NCBI GenBank assembly: GCA_022360655.1
Contig: JAKSCK010000092.1
Coordinates: 1-64,000, forward strand
Direction: 5' to 3'
Source of the DNA: Spirochaetales bacterium
Lineage (GTDB): Bacteria > Spirochaetota > Spirochaetia > DSM-2461
DNA: 64,000 bases
This document shows, piece after piece, positions 26,234 to 35,201 of this stretch. The notes beneath the pieces are model-generated. The model was not told the DNA's origin and searched no databases. It was given only the letters and a program-made list of their open reading frames with translations. Each line of letters begins with the position of its first letter. The first letter of the stretch is position 1. Made by a program: the position numbers and the translations under genes.

Positions 26234-27196
26234 CTAAAATGCTTTGATCACGGTTCCGCTATTGCCATCCAAAGCCTCTTTGAGACTCTCCACATCTGTG
26301 ATGATGACTTTGTTTTCTGGATCGGCCTGAACAAATTCTATGGCGGCCTGAATTTTTGGCCCCATTGAACCAGCAGGGAATTCCCCTTGAGCCATGTAAT
26401 ATCGAGCTTCTGCCAGTGTCATTTCTGAAAGCGTTTTTTCTTCTGGAGTTCCAAAACCAACGGCAACGGCCGGAACCCCAGTAATGATCACCAAGGTTCG
26501 GCATCCCACTGTGAGGGCAAGTTTCATGCTGGCCAAATCTTTATCAATGACACAGTCCACTCCCTCAAGAGAGCCATCATCCTCGTAGTAGACAGGGATA
26601 CCGCCACCACCACCGGTCACCACCACATAACCTTTTTCATGAAGCAAACGAATGGCCTCTTTCTCCACCACATCCAGGGGATAAGGAGAGGCCACAAAAC
26701 GACGCCATCCACGTCCTGCATCTTCCTTCACAACCCAGTTGTTCTCCTGAGCCAGAGTTAATGCTTCTGCTTCGTCATAAAAAGGACCAATGGGTTTTGT
26801 GGGATTTTGCAATGCTGGATCTCGTCGATCCACAACAACCTGAGTGGGAATGGTGACCACATTCTTCCAAATTCCCTTTTTTATCATCAGGTTTTGAATA
26901 TTCTGTTCAATCATGTAACCCATGGAACCTTCTGTCATGGCATCAGCCACACCAAGAGGTGTTTCTGGAACCACACCTCGAGACTGATCCACCATGAGCA
27001 TCAAGGCCCCCACCTGAGGACCATTTCCATGGGTAATGAGAAAGTCATAGCCTTCTGCAATCAAATCAACAACAGGCTTCATGCTTTCATAGACGTTGTC
27101 CCATTGGGAATAGAAATCTCCACTATCCCCTTTGCGGATGATGGCATTGCCCCCAAGGGCCAAGACGACCTGCTTGTCATCCTTTACGGTCTGCAC
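26234..27196 (-). CDS. arcC: Carbamate kinase
   Basis: 320 residues from the GTG at 27196: VLALGGNAI near the N terminus, THGNGPQVG, VVTGGGGGIPV, and AGSMGPKIQAAIEF at the C terminus, all diagnostic. It makes ATP from carbamoyl phosphate and ADP, the last step of the agmatine route. GTG is chosen because AGGAG lies five bases upstream and the promoter and operator lie just beyond; the frame is open further upstream but runs through them. Confidence 0.95.
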   Translation of the reverse strand: MQTVKDDKQVVLALGGNAIIRKGDSGDFYSQWDNVYESMKPVVDLIAEGYDFLITHGNGPQVGALMLMVDQSRGVVPETPLGVADAMTEGSMGYMIEQNIQNLMIKKGIWKNVVTIPTQVVVDRRDPALQNPTKPIGPFYDEAEALTLAQENNWVVKEDAGRGWRRFVASPYPLDVVEKEAIRLLHEKGYVVVTGGGGGIPVYYEDDGSLEGVDCVIDKDLASMKLALTVGCRTLVIITGVPAVAVGFGTPEEKTLSEMTLAEARYYMAQGEFPAGSMGPKIQAAIEFVQADPENKVIITDVESLKEALDGNSGTVIKAF

Positions 27197-27237
27197 AACG
27201 TTCTCCTCTGTAGCACAATGTACATTTATACGTATTA

Positions 27238-27258
27238 TAAGTTCCGATTCGGAACTTA
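27238..27258. promoter_or_regulatory. Palindromic operator upstream of carbamate kinase
   Basis: The core AAGTTCCGATTCGGAACTT (27239-27257) is identical to the one at 21612 and is flanked by one more matching pair. On the minus strand a TATAAT (27239-27234) abuts it, and TATAAA follows nine bases after the core. The start codon is about 40 bp downstream. Confidence 0.85.
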
Positions 27259-27355
27259 ATGAGCCCACATTATCATGGGCCATGGGAGGACGCAACGAAA
27301 ACTTTCGTTTTATCTCTGGAAAGTCCGATTTATTGTGCGTGAGTGGAACAATTCC

Positions 27356-28054
27356 TTATCGAGCCGATGATACAGCCCCTTTTATGGTTTCCACATAGAG
27401 AGAAATGTACTCTTCAAGGCGTTTTCTTCGGTACTGCATCACCCATCTGGGATGGGGCAAACTTTCCACTCGTTCAAAGAATCCATGACGCTGATTGAAG
27501 GCATCCATCTCCTTGCGGTTTGTTCCCATGCCCATGCTGAACGCCACATTCCCTGCCAGTCCAGCGGCCACCTGCTGTTCCATGGCCTGGGCCATCCAGC
27601 CATCCAGCAACTGGCTCATTCCTTTCACGTCATAGTAGTTCAGGTTCTTTCCCTCCCGCACATAGCCCACAGGAGAGAGGGCTGTGAGATAGCAATCACC
27701 AAAGAAGGCTTCAGGCCCGCCATAGGCTTCAATCACCCGATACACAAAATCACTCGAGAGTTCTTGTCCACCTGTTAAGGAATGGGAAATCCCGCAATCC
27801 TTGGCAAGCCGCGGAGGATCTGTGAAGCAAATGCCCGTCACCCCTGAACCAAATCGTCCAGGGTTAATCCCCACCAAGAAGATTCGAGGATTGTGGTCGT
27901 TATAGAATTTTGTATAGAACAACGTCATCACCCGCCGAACTTCTGGGTTTGCAAAGGGCCAAAGGGCCTCCACATCTTGGGGAAGATGGGATGGGATGGT
28001 CAGTTCATCAAAAAACTGGAGAATGGCATCACTGAAACAAAGGGGTTTTCCCAT
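27356..28054 (-). CDS. SMUG-family (SMUG2-like) uracil-DNA glycosylase
   Basis: 232 residues. The active-site loop reads GINPGRFGSGVTGICFTDP, the SMUG pattern, and the C-terminal loop reads SLPHPRWVMQYRR, where UDG families carry a conserved His-Pro motif. SMUG enzymes remove uracil and oxidised pyrimidines from DNA. The gene follows DNA polymerase II by 14 bp, so repair glycosylase and polymerase are probably made together. Subfamily assignment is from motifs only. Confidence 0.8.
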   Translation of the reverse strand: MGKPLCFSDAILQFFDELTIPSHLPQDVEALWPFANPEVRRVMTLFYTKFYNDHNPRIFLVGINPGRFGSGVTGICFTDPPRLAKDCGISHSLTGGQELSSDFVYRVIEAYGGPEAFFGDCYLTALSPVGYVREGKNLNYYDVKGMSQLLDGWMAQAMEQQVAAGLAGNVAFSMGMGTNRKEMDAFNQRHGFFERVESLPHPRWVMQYRRKRLEEYISLYVETIKGAVSSAR

Positions 28055-28068
28055 AGTCTGTCCTTTCT

Positions 28069-30432
28069 TTAACCAAATAAGTCCAACTGTCGCCCACGCA
28101 CCACCGAATCAAAGGAATCACCAAGATAGGAGAGCACATCATCGGCCACAGGCCGCAACTGCTTCTCAATATAATGCTCATAATCAATGTTTTTGGGGGA
28201 AAGCTCCATTGGTATGGGACCATGGGGAGTCATAACATAGGACACATGTCGCACTCCCCGGGTTCCATCCGGATCCAAAAGCTGGGCCGCTCGCACATGG
28301 GGAGGCGGAGAGGCGTAGGCATCAATGGCTCGAGCTAAACGCCTTTTGTACACCAGTTTATGGTCCATTTCCCCTTCTCTGAGCCGGGCCACAGTGTCCT
28401 TAATCCAGGGGCGAATGTCCTCTCCCTGAAAATACCGCTGGAACAGTTCCCGTTGAAATTCTTGGGCTAAAGGCGTGGCATCCGAACGAACCGATTCCAT
28501 GCCTTTGATTTCAATGCTCCCGTCATCCCGATAACCCGCATAACGCTTCACCGCCCCCTCTCCGGCCATTCCCCGCATGGCCGGAATAAAGAGACGCACG
28601 TAGAGCTTTTCAAATTCCAGTTCCAGATGCGATTCCACATCGTATTCTTTTTTGAAGTAATGACGGAAATAGGCATCCACTCTGGAGGCCAATTTGGAAG
28701 CGGCCGATCGTGCATCCTGCCGTTCTTGGGTTTTCAACCGAACAAACACGGAATCGGTATCACCATAGAGAACATCGTATCCCCATAGCCCCAGCCGCTC
28801 TCGGGTGCTTCGCAGCACCCAGCGGCCAATGCCCGTGATGGACGCCGCCAGCTCAGGCCGAGCAAAACGGCAGCCCGTGGCCCCCATCACCCCATACATG
28901 GAATTCATGAGAATTTTCACGGCCTGAGCCAAAGCCCCATCCCCCGCCGCCTTGGCCGTGGCGCGGCGCGCCATGAGCTCTCCAATGTAGGCCGGAAGAA
29001 TATGCTCACTTCGGGAAAAAACCGCCTCCCCCCCGGGGTTACCCATGGGATTAGACGGAGACATGATGAGAGCGTAGGGGTCGATATGAAAGGTTTGAAT
29101 GAGTGAAGGATACAGACTCTTAAAATCTAAAACCGCCACATCTTCAAAGAGGCCATAGCCATCAGAAAACACCATGGCCCCTGGAGTGGACTGAAACACG
29201 CCTGAATTCCGGGAATCTGGAGCAACATATCCCTTGCGATGCAAACGGGGCAGAAAAAACCGGTCAAAGGACGCCACCGACCGATGCACCTGATCAGGGG
29301 GCAGACCGGTGATGAGGCTCCGCGTCACCAACTGATCCAAAATCCCTGTGGTTTCAAAAATCCGGGTGACCAGAATGGAATCCAGCAAATTGTATTGCGC
29401 CAACGCCATTTGATCCTGGGCAAAGCGCCGTTCAATCTCCGCAATTTTTTCCTCACCATGGGCATGAATGTCTTTGCCCTGACCTAAAAGCTCCTGAGCC
29501 ACCGTGTCCAAGGTCCAATCGGAAAAGCGGTGAAAGGCCCCCCGAAGCGCCGGCGGACCATCAATCACAATCCGCCCGTCCACATCAGCCAAGGGTTTCA
29601 AACCCGATTTTCGCGACAAACGCAGGGGACGTTTGCTCCGCCCCAATATCAGCGGTATGCCCAACTCCTGAGCCTTTCGCTCCAAGAAATCCAAATCAAA
29701 GCCAATGACATGCCAGCCAATCACAAGATCCGGATCCCATTCCTGCACCTTGGAAATCAGGTGTCGAAGCAGCGTCCTCTCCCCATCAAAAACCTGCCAT
29801 TGCGCCTCAACCAAAGACTCCGCATCCAGATTCTCAAGAGACAAGGGCCGTGCTTCGCCTGTTTTTTGCTCTCCTGAAAGCACTCCCACAAAACGCTTGC
29901 AAGAGCGCCCACTCAAATCCAGAGCAAAACTGTAGAGCTGACCATTCTTACCGGTTTCAATATCCAAAGATAAAACGTTTAAACCGACCCTCTTCTCCGA
30001 GGGACGGACAAGAGGGTTTTGGAACACACGGAAATTCCCCTCCCTACGGTAAGGGCCTTCGATTTCACATGAACCTGTGATGAACCGCTCCATCAGCCAG
30101 CGGTCTTCTGGGCGAACATCTCCTTCGCAAACAGGGAATCCTGAATCCATCACCCGGGTGCGCATGTCCCGAGCCGCCGCCAAGGTGGGAAAATAGAGTC
30201 CATCGGCCTCTTCTCCACGGAATGTTTTGAGATTCAAGGGGCGGCGCTGATGGGGAAGATCCTCTGGGATAGCGGCTCGACGCGGCACAAAGAACACAGG
30301 CTGATGGGGGGTGATGTCTATTCGCACTGGGCCATTCTCACTGATGCCCCAATAGCACAGATGGCATTGACCTTGGCTGTCAAAGGCCCTGGCCGTGAGA
30401 AGGAAGAGTGTTTCTGTGCTTTGTTGTTCCAT
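28069..30432 (-). CDS. polB: DNA polymerase II (family B)
   Basis: 787 residues, close to E. coli Pol II. The 3'-5' exonuclease motif I is LSLDIETG (about 159). Polymerase motif A is DFKSLYPSLI (about 435), motif B has MNSMYGVMG, and motif C is YGDTDS (about 556). It would act in damage tolerance and replication restart. The ATG at 30432 has AGGAG five bases upstream; a GTG two codons earlier is less well placed. The C terminus ends in QLDLFG, which resembles a sliding-clamp binding motif. Confidence 0.96.
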   Translation of the reverse strand: MEQQSTETLFLLTARAFDSQGQCHLCYWGISENGPVRIDITPHQPVFFVPRRAAIPEDLPHQRRPLNLKTFRGEEADGLYFPTLAAARDMRTRVMDSGFPVCEGDVRPEDRWLMERFITGSCEIEGPYRREGNFRVFQNPLVRPSEKRVGLNVLSLDIETGKNGQLYSFALDLSGRSCKRFVGVLSGEQKTGEARPLSLENLDAESLVEAQWQVFDGERTLLRHLISKVQEWDPDLVIGWHVIGFDLDFLERKAQELGIPLILGRSKRPLRLSRKSGLKPLADVDGRIVIDGPPALRGAFHRFSDWTLDTVAQELLGQGKDIHAHGEEKIAEIERRFAQDQMALAQYNLLDSILVTRIFETTGILDQLVTRSLITGLPPDQVHRSVASFDRFFLPRLHRKGYVAPDSRNSGVFQSTPGAMVFSDGYGLFEDVAVLDFKSLYPSLIQTFHIDPYALIMSPSNPMGNPGGEAVFSRSEHILPAYIGELMARRATAKAAGDGALAQAVKILMNSMYGVMGATGCRFARPELAASITGIGRWVLRSTRERLGLWGYDVLYGDTDSVFVRLKTQERQDARSAASKLASRVDAYFRHYFKKEYDVESHLELEFEKLYVRLFIPAMRGMAGEGAVKRYAGYRDDGSIEIKGMESVRSDATPLAQEFQRELFQRYFQGEDIRPWIKDTVARLREGEMDHKLVYKRRLARAIDAYASPPPHVRAAQLLDPDGTRGVRHVSYVMTPHGPIPMELSPKNIDYEHYIEKQLRPVADDVLSYLGDSFDSVVRGRQLDLFG

Positions 30433-30481
30433 CCCCACTCCTGCTCTAGCAGATTATGATTCCCAGCCTGATAATGGCATT

Positions 30482-31015
30482 ATGAAGGAAAAACCACAGT
30501 CGGCCAAAAGGGATGTTCGTGCTGCCGGGTTTGTTTTGATTCTTTCTGGACTGGTGCTGGTGTTGGGGAGCCTCTTGGGTAAGGGCGGCTTGCGGGCGGT
30601 GTTTCCAGCCATTCCGGTCATTCTGGCCGCTCCATTAGTGGGCGTTCTGGTGCTGGACTGGAAACGTCGGGCCTGGGTGTTGGCCCCCCTGGCCGCCCTG
30701 GCCGCCGCCGCAGTGCTCCTTGCTGGGCCGGGTGGGCTGCGACGCCTTTTCCGTCTCTGGATGATTCCAGCTCTGGCAGGAGGTGGTGGATTTGTGGCGG
30801 CCTGGGCCCTCACCAAGGAACGGCTTTGGCTCACCTGTGCCGCGGCCCTGTTTGCTCTCAGCGCGGCCCTGGGAATTCGGGGAATGCTGAAGGTGTTGGG
30901 ACTCCGCGTGGACCGTAGCCTCATCCTAGGACTGGTTTTGGCCCTGGGAGGACTGGCCATGGTATGGGCGGGAAGAAAAAAAGGCCCTCCGAACAATTCC
31001 CCGAAGGGGACCTGA
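30482..31015 (+). CDS. Small polytopic membrane protein
   Basis: 177 residues with about five or six hydrophobic segments rich in Leu, Ala and Gly, short loops, and a basic C terminus ending after WAGRKKG. I recognise no family. It is noticeably GC-rich compared with its surroundings. It is divergent from polB, about 50 bp apart. The start at 30482 leaves 10 soluble residues before the first membrane segment; the frame is open upstream into the polB start. Confidence 0.7.
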   Translation: MKEKPQSAKRDVRAAGFVLILSGLVLVLGSLLGKGGLRAVFPAIPVILAAPLVGVLVLDWKRRAWVLAPLAALAAAAVLLAGPGGLRRLFRLWMIPALAGGGGFVAAWALTKERLWLTCAAALFALSAALGIRGMLKVLGLRVDRSLILGLVLALGGLAMVWAGRKKGPPNNSPKGT

Positions 31016-31022
31016 GGGGTCG

Positions 31023-31039
31023 GCCCGGGAACCGGGCCT
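31023..31039. terminator. GC-rich hairpin between converging genes
   Basis: GGCCCGG-GAA-CCGGGCC lies between the membrane-protein stop and the converging kinase stop. There is no T-run, so termination is only probable. Confidence 0.4.
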
Positions 31040-31047
31040 AAATTGCC

Positions 31048-31713
31048 TTAGAACAGAATTTTTTGAACCGCATGCTGACTGCGGTAGTCTTGGATTCGTT
31101 CCTCAATTTCTCGAAGCATTCCATCCATGGATTCGGGGTGGTTGATGTCATAGGATTCGGTATCCACCCGAATTTTTTGGGAATAGGTGTAATGATCATA
31201 CCAAGAGAGGTATTTCTCATTGAGTTTCTCCAGATAATCCCGGGGAATTCCTGACTCTAATCCTCTATTTCGAATAGAAATACGCTCAATAGCAGCGTCC
31301 ACAGAACAGTCCAAATACACCATGAGGGCGGGCGGATTTGCATGCTCCAGCATGTTGTCCAGAAGGGTGTTGTAGGAACGGAATTCCTCATCAGACATGT
31401 CGCCATCATCATGAAGAAGTTCAGCAAAAATGCGGTCACCAAAGATGGAACGGTCCAAAAGTCCACCACCGGCGGAATGGATGTCCTTAATCATGCGGAA
31501 GCGCTCATTCAAAAAGTGGATTTGCATGGTGAATGCCCATCGACTTTTATCGGCATAGAATCGGTCAAGGAGACTCAAGGTGTCGGGATTTCCGAGTTCG
31601 CGGTAGAGAGGAATGCCAAAACGACGCTCCAAAATCTCTCCCATTGTGGTTTTTCCCGCTCCAATCTGCCCTTCGATGATGATCACCGGCCATGCTCCTT
31701 CGTCCAAATTCAT
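31048..31713 (-). CDS. Deoxynucleoside kinase
   Basis: 221 residues of the dNK/thymidine-kinase-2-like family: P-loop IEGQIGAGKTT (about 13-23), LLDRSIFGDRIFA (the DRS motif), VYLDCSVDAAIERI and the lid RNRGLESG. It phosphorylates deoxynucleosides for salvage using ATP. Whether it prefers purine or pyrimidine nucleosides cannot be read here. Confidence 0.9.
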   Translation of the reverse strand: MNLDEGAWPVIIIEGQIGAGKTTMGEILERRFGIPLYRELGNPDTLSLLDRFYADKSRWAFTMQIHFLNERFRMIKDIHSAGGGLLDRSIFGDRIFAELLHDDGDMSDEEFRSYNTLLDNMLEHANPPALMVYLDCSVDAAIERISIRNRGLESGIPRDYLEKLNEKYLSWYDHYTYSQKIRVDTESYDINHPESMDGMLREIEERIQDYRSQHAVQKILF

Positions 31714-32237
31714 CCTCTTTCCACTATGATCAGTAAGCTCTTGAACGGCATCCGCTGTTCCAAGCTTCCCTATCGGGTTGAAATCATAATTCCCTTCTGT
31801 CAGAACCTATGCATGATTGCATTCTCAAAATCCTGACCTTCTTTGATTCTAAATTCATTAAAAATAAAGAATTAAAATCTTATTCATTCCGGAGAGTTTC
31901 ATTAGCATGCGGAACTTTTGAAACGGACTCAACAGAATAAAGACTGTGAAAATCGGCCCACACCATACCACCGGACTACGGAGCAGGGGAAGGCAAATCC
32001 ACTGGAGCTTTCTCTCTTTCCTAGCAGAATCAAAGGAAGTCCTGCCCAATGTACCATAAAGAGTCTGTTCTCCAATTGGATTTCTCAGAATTCTCCAGCA
32101 TTCAATTCATTCTGAAACCTTAGCTCAGGCCAGAAACTCCTTGCCAATTCACCAGGGGAAAATTGATCATAGAAAAGCTACGGACTGTTCTTTTTCTGAC
32201 TTTCCGAGTCCTCTGAATCTCATGGTAAAATGAACAG
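31714..32237. other. Intergenic region with no recognised feature
   Basis: About 520 bp between divergent genes, AT-rich, without a convincing ORF or hairpin. A TAAAAT box at 32226 lies only 7 bp before the sialidase ATG, so its position as a -10 box is doubtful. Confidence 0.4.
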
Positions 32238-33818
32238 ATGCATACTCGGCGTTTTCTCACCATGGACACAGCAGCATTGATTGCTGCCCTGATACAAACT
32301 CCTCCAGCACTCTGGCTTCTATGGGCTGCCATACCTGTTTTTGAACCCCAGTTTCCGTTCCTTTTGATGTTTGGAACCTACATCCTGGCCTTCCCTCTTC
32401 TGGGAATCATTCTTTTTTTTCTAAAACCCAAGGAGTTTCTAGGAGGGCGTCGCCCCATTCGATTTTTCATGGAGGCCGTTTTTTATGTGTTGGTGGCCAT
32501 GATGGTAATGATGCATCATTCCGTGGCCATTGCGGTGGATCCCTACCAGCCCTTTTCCTCTCACCCCATCCCATCAGTCATCATCACCATCACCGGCTTT
32601 GTTTATGCCATTCTTTTTGGAATTGCAGCCGTTGTACGTGGCAAGGGATACCAAGGTATTGTGCGTCGCTGTTTTGTGGTTTGGCCCATCCTTTTGCTCT
32701 TCTTACCTTTTCTCTATTTTGTTCACCAAAAATGGAATGCTCCTCAATGGAATGGCCCCGGCCCGGGGTGGAATCCCATTTTTGTTCCAGGAAAAAAGGT
32801 GGAAACATTTCGAAATCCCGCCCTTCTCACCATTCCATCAAGTCCAAATCGTCCGGACACATTGCTCGCTTTTGCAGAAGCTCGAATGGGCACATCCAAG
32901 AATCATGGAAAAAAAGAACTGGTCTTGCGCCGTAGCCAGGACGGAGGCCGGACATGGCAGCCTATTCAGCGGGTACGTCCCTGTGAGAATCCCTTGGGAA
33001 ACGCCTTTTCACCAGCACCCATTTATGATGCAACGCAGAACACTGTGTTTCTTCTTTATGGTACAGAAATGAATGATCAGAACGCCACAACCTGGATGAT
33101 GACTTCCCATGATGAAGGCACTCACTGGACCTCTCCAGTGAAGCTGGGAAATGGAATGCCAAGCCCAGGCCATGGAACCATTCTCAACCAAGGAACGGAG
33201 AATTCACTTTTTGTTATATCAGGATGGGATGATCAGGGCGGTTTTCTCTGGCTTTCAGAGAATGGGCAGGATTGGTTTAAATCCGATACAGCCCTTACAG
33301 GACGAGAACGTCACCTGGCTTCCTTAGAAAATGGCCTTCTGGTGGCCAGTGTTCGCACCTATTCCAATTCCCGTTATTTTCCCCATACGGGTTGGCGAAT
33401 TGAGCATTCCTTTGATGGTGGCATGGAATGGGAGAGAGTCACAGACCAGCAATCCTCACCACGCCCAGGAGCCCTTTATCCCATTGCTCCCTCCATGGAT
33501 GGACGATTATGGCGATGTGGCCCAACAGCCTCTTACGCCCTAGCAAGATTGGAATTGGATTTTTCCCAGGATGATGGTCAATCTTGGACCATTGCCACCC
33601 CTCTCTATTCTGGCCCAAGTGGCTCTTCCGATTTGGTCATCAATGAACAGCGTCTTTGTTCCATACTAGGAGAATATGGTAGAACCGAATTTGATGAAAT
33701 GATTGGATTTGCCCAATTCTCTTTACCAGAAAAAGCCGGGGATTCTTATAAATCAACCACAACAGCAAGAACTGCTGTGGTTGATTCGGAACAGTCTAAT
33801 CCCAAAGAGAACGGTTGA
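32238..33818 (+). CDS. Membrane-anchored sialidase-like protein (BNR/Asp-box)
   Basis: 526 residues. The first 170 hold four to five transmembrane segments. The rest is a six-bladed-propeller sialidase: FRNPALL at about 191 (the F/YRIP Arg position), DTLLAFAEARMG, and four Asp boxes (SQDGGRTW, SHDEGTHW, SFDGGMEW, SQDDGQSW). Exo-sialidases remove terminal sialic acids; the fold also occurs in other glycosidases. A multi-pass N-terminal anchor is unusual. The last 23 bp overlap the end of the converging symporter gene. Confidence 0.82.
   Translation: MHTRRFLTMDTAALIAALIQTPPALWLLWAAIPVFEPQFPFLLMFGTYILAFPLLGIILFFLKPKEFLGGRRPIRFFMEAVFYVLVAMMVMMHHSVAIAVDPYQPFSSHPIPSVIITITGFVYAILFGIAAVVRGKGYQGIVRRCFVVWPILLLFLPFLYFVHQKWNAPQWNGPGPGWNPIFVPGKKVETFRNPALLTIPSSPNRPDTLLAFAEARMGTSKNHGKKELVLRRSQDGGRTWQPIQRVRPCENPLGNAFSPAPIYDATQNTVFLLYGTEMNDQNATTWMMTSHDEGTHWTSPVKLGNGMPSPGHGTILNQGTENSLFVISGWDDQGGFLWLSENGQDWFKSDTALTGRERHLASLENGLLVASVRTYSNSRYFPHTGWRIEHSFDGGMEWERVTDQQSSPRPGALYPIAPSMDGRLWRCGPTASYALARLELDFSQDDGQSWTIATPLYSGPSGSSDLVINEQRLCSILGEYGRTEFDEMIGFAQFSLPEKAGDSYKSTTTARTAVVDSEQSNPKENG
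33751..33786. terminator. Hairpin at the overlapping 3' ends
   Basis: AATCAACCACA / TGTGGTTGATT (11 bp) with an inner CAGCA / TGCTG stem lies inside the last codons of the sialidase and just past the symporter stop. There is no clear T-run. It may act on the minus-strand transcript. Confidence 0.45.
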
Positions 33819-35085
33819 GTTCTCCTTCTTTCTGCGAAACCAAAACGGTTCCAACCATATCCCCAGTCACATTGGTGATGGTTCGACCCATATCCAGTAA
33901 TGCATCAATTCCCAGAATCATGGCATAGGCTGCGGCCACAGAGCTTCCGGCTTCAATGGTGATGCCAATGGAGTTGAGCACCATTAGCAACATAATCGCC
34001 CCAGCTCCGGGGATTCCAGCTGAACCAATGGAGGCCAACACCGCTGTGAGTATGATGGTAAACTGCTGAGCTAGGGTGAGATCCATTCCAACCGCATTGG
34101 TAATGAATAGAGCACAAACCCCCATGTAGATGGCGGTTCCATCCATGTTGATGGTGGCTCCAAGAGGCAAGGTGAATGAAGCCACCTTCCGTGGAACCCC
34201 TAGATTCTCTGTGACATTACGCATGGTGACCGGCAAGGTTCCACTGGAACTTCTGGTCACAAACGCAGTAATCATGGCCTCACGAGCTCCTTTGAAAAAC
34301 CGTCCATAACGCAGTTTATTGAGAATAAGAATGATTCCATAGATTCCTGCAATTTGAATGGCAAATCCAGCATAGGCTGTGAGAGTCACCAAACCAAGGG
34401 AACCAAAGGCTTTGGAACCCTGCTTTCCAAACACCACGGCAATCAGAGCAAAAACCCCAATGGGCGCATACTGAAGAATTCCCCGAACCAGGATATACAT
34501 CACTTCAGCACAGCCCTCAAACACGGTAAAAACCGCTTCACCAGCCTTAGCCAGACGTTCTTCCTGAGAACTCCGAACCACGGATACTCCAATCCCAAAA
34601 ACAAGGGCAAAAAAGATTGTGGGAAGAACTGCTCCACCGGAAAGTGCACCAAAGGGATTCTTGGGAATCATATTGAGAAGAGTGTCCACAAACCGAGGTT
34701 GTTGAAATTCTTTACCCGCAGCATCAGCAACGGCAGCCAATTCCAAACCGGCTCCAGGCTTAAAGAGATTGGCCATGGCCAATCCCACTCCCACTGCAAG
34801 GGCAGATGTAATCATGTAAAACAGAAAAATCCGTAAACCAATTTTCCCCAGTTCTCGGGGCTGAATGCTGGCTGCACCCACCACAAGGGAGGTGAGAATC
34901 AAAGGCATCACAATCATTTTCAACAGATTCACCAGCAATGAACCCAGGGGCTGAATCACCGCAACTCGTGGCCCAACAAGCAAGCCCAGAACTGCTCCAA
35001 ATAGAAGACCCAAGAGTATTCTTAAGAGGAGGTTCGATTGAAAATACCAACGAAAAATTCCTGAGGATTTTTGACCTTTCGACAT
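33796..35085 (-). CDS. gltP: Dicarboxylate/glutamate:cation symporter (DAACS family)
   Basis: 429 residues with about eight membrane helices and two re-entrant loops. Diagnostic motifs are TRSSSGTLPVT (HP1), GATINMDGTAIY (TM7 NMDGT), ASIGSAGIPGAG (HP2) and DALLDMGRTITNVTGD (TM8 with the substrate-binding Asp, Arg and Asn). It imports glutamate, aspartate or C4-dicarboxylates with Na+ or H+; the exact substrate is not decided by sequence. Confidence 0.92.
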   Translation of the reverse strand: MSKGQKSSGIFRWYFQSNLLLRILLGLLFGAVLGLLVGPRVAVIQPLGSLLVNLLKMIVMPLILTSLVVGAASIQPRELGKIGLRIFLFYMITSALAVGVGLAMANLFKPGAGLELAAVADAAGKEFQQPRFVDTLLNMIPKNPFGALSGGAVLPTIFFALVFGIGVSVVRSSQEERLAKAGEAVFTVFEGCAEVMYILVRGILQYAPIGVFALIAVVFGKQGSKAFGSLGLVTLTAYAGFAIQIAGIYGIILILNKLRYGRFFKGAREAMITAFVTRSSSGTLPVTMRNVTENLGVPRKVASFTLPLGATINMDGTAIYMGVCALFITNAVGMDLTLAQQFTIILTAVLASIGSAGIPGAGAIMLLMVLNSIGITIEAGSSVAAAYAMILGIDALLDMGRTITNVTGDMVGTVLVSQKEGELNRSLWD

Positions 35086-35201
35086 TTTGTTCTCCTGTTT
35101 CAGTGATGGGGAAAACCCATAAAACCCATCCTAAAGCAAGAATTCCTGAGTCACCAAGCAGAAAGAGATGAACAATGAAAACTTGATATCGATTCAGCCC
35201 C

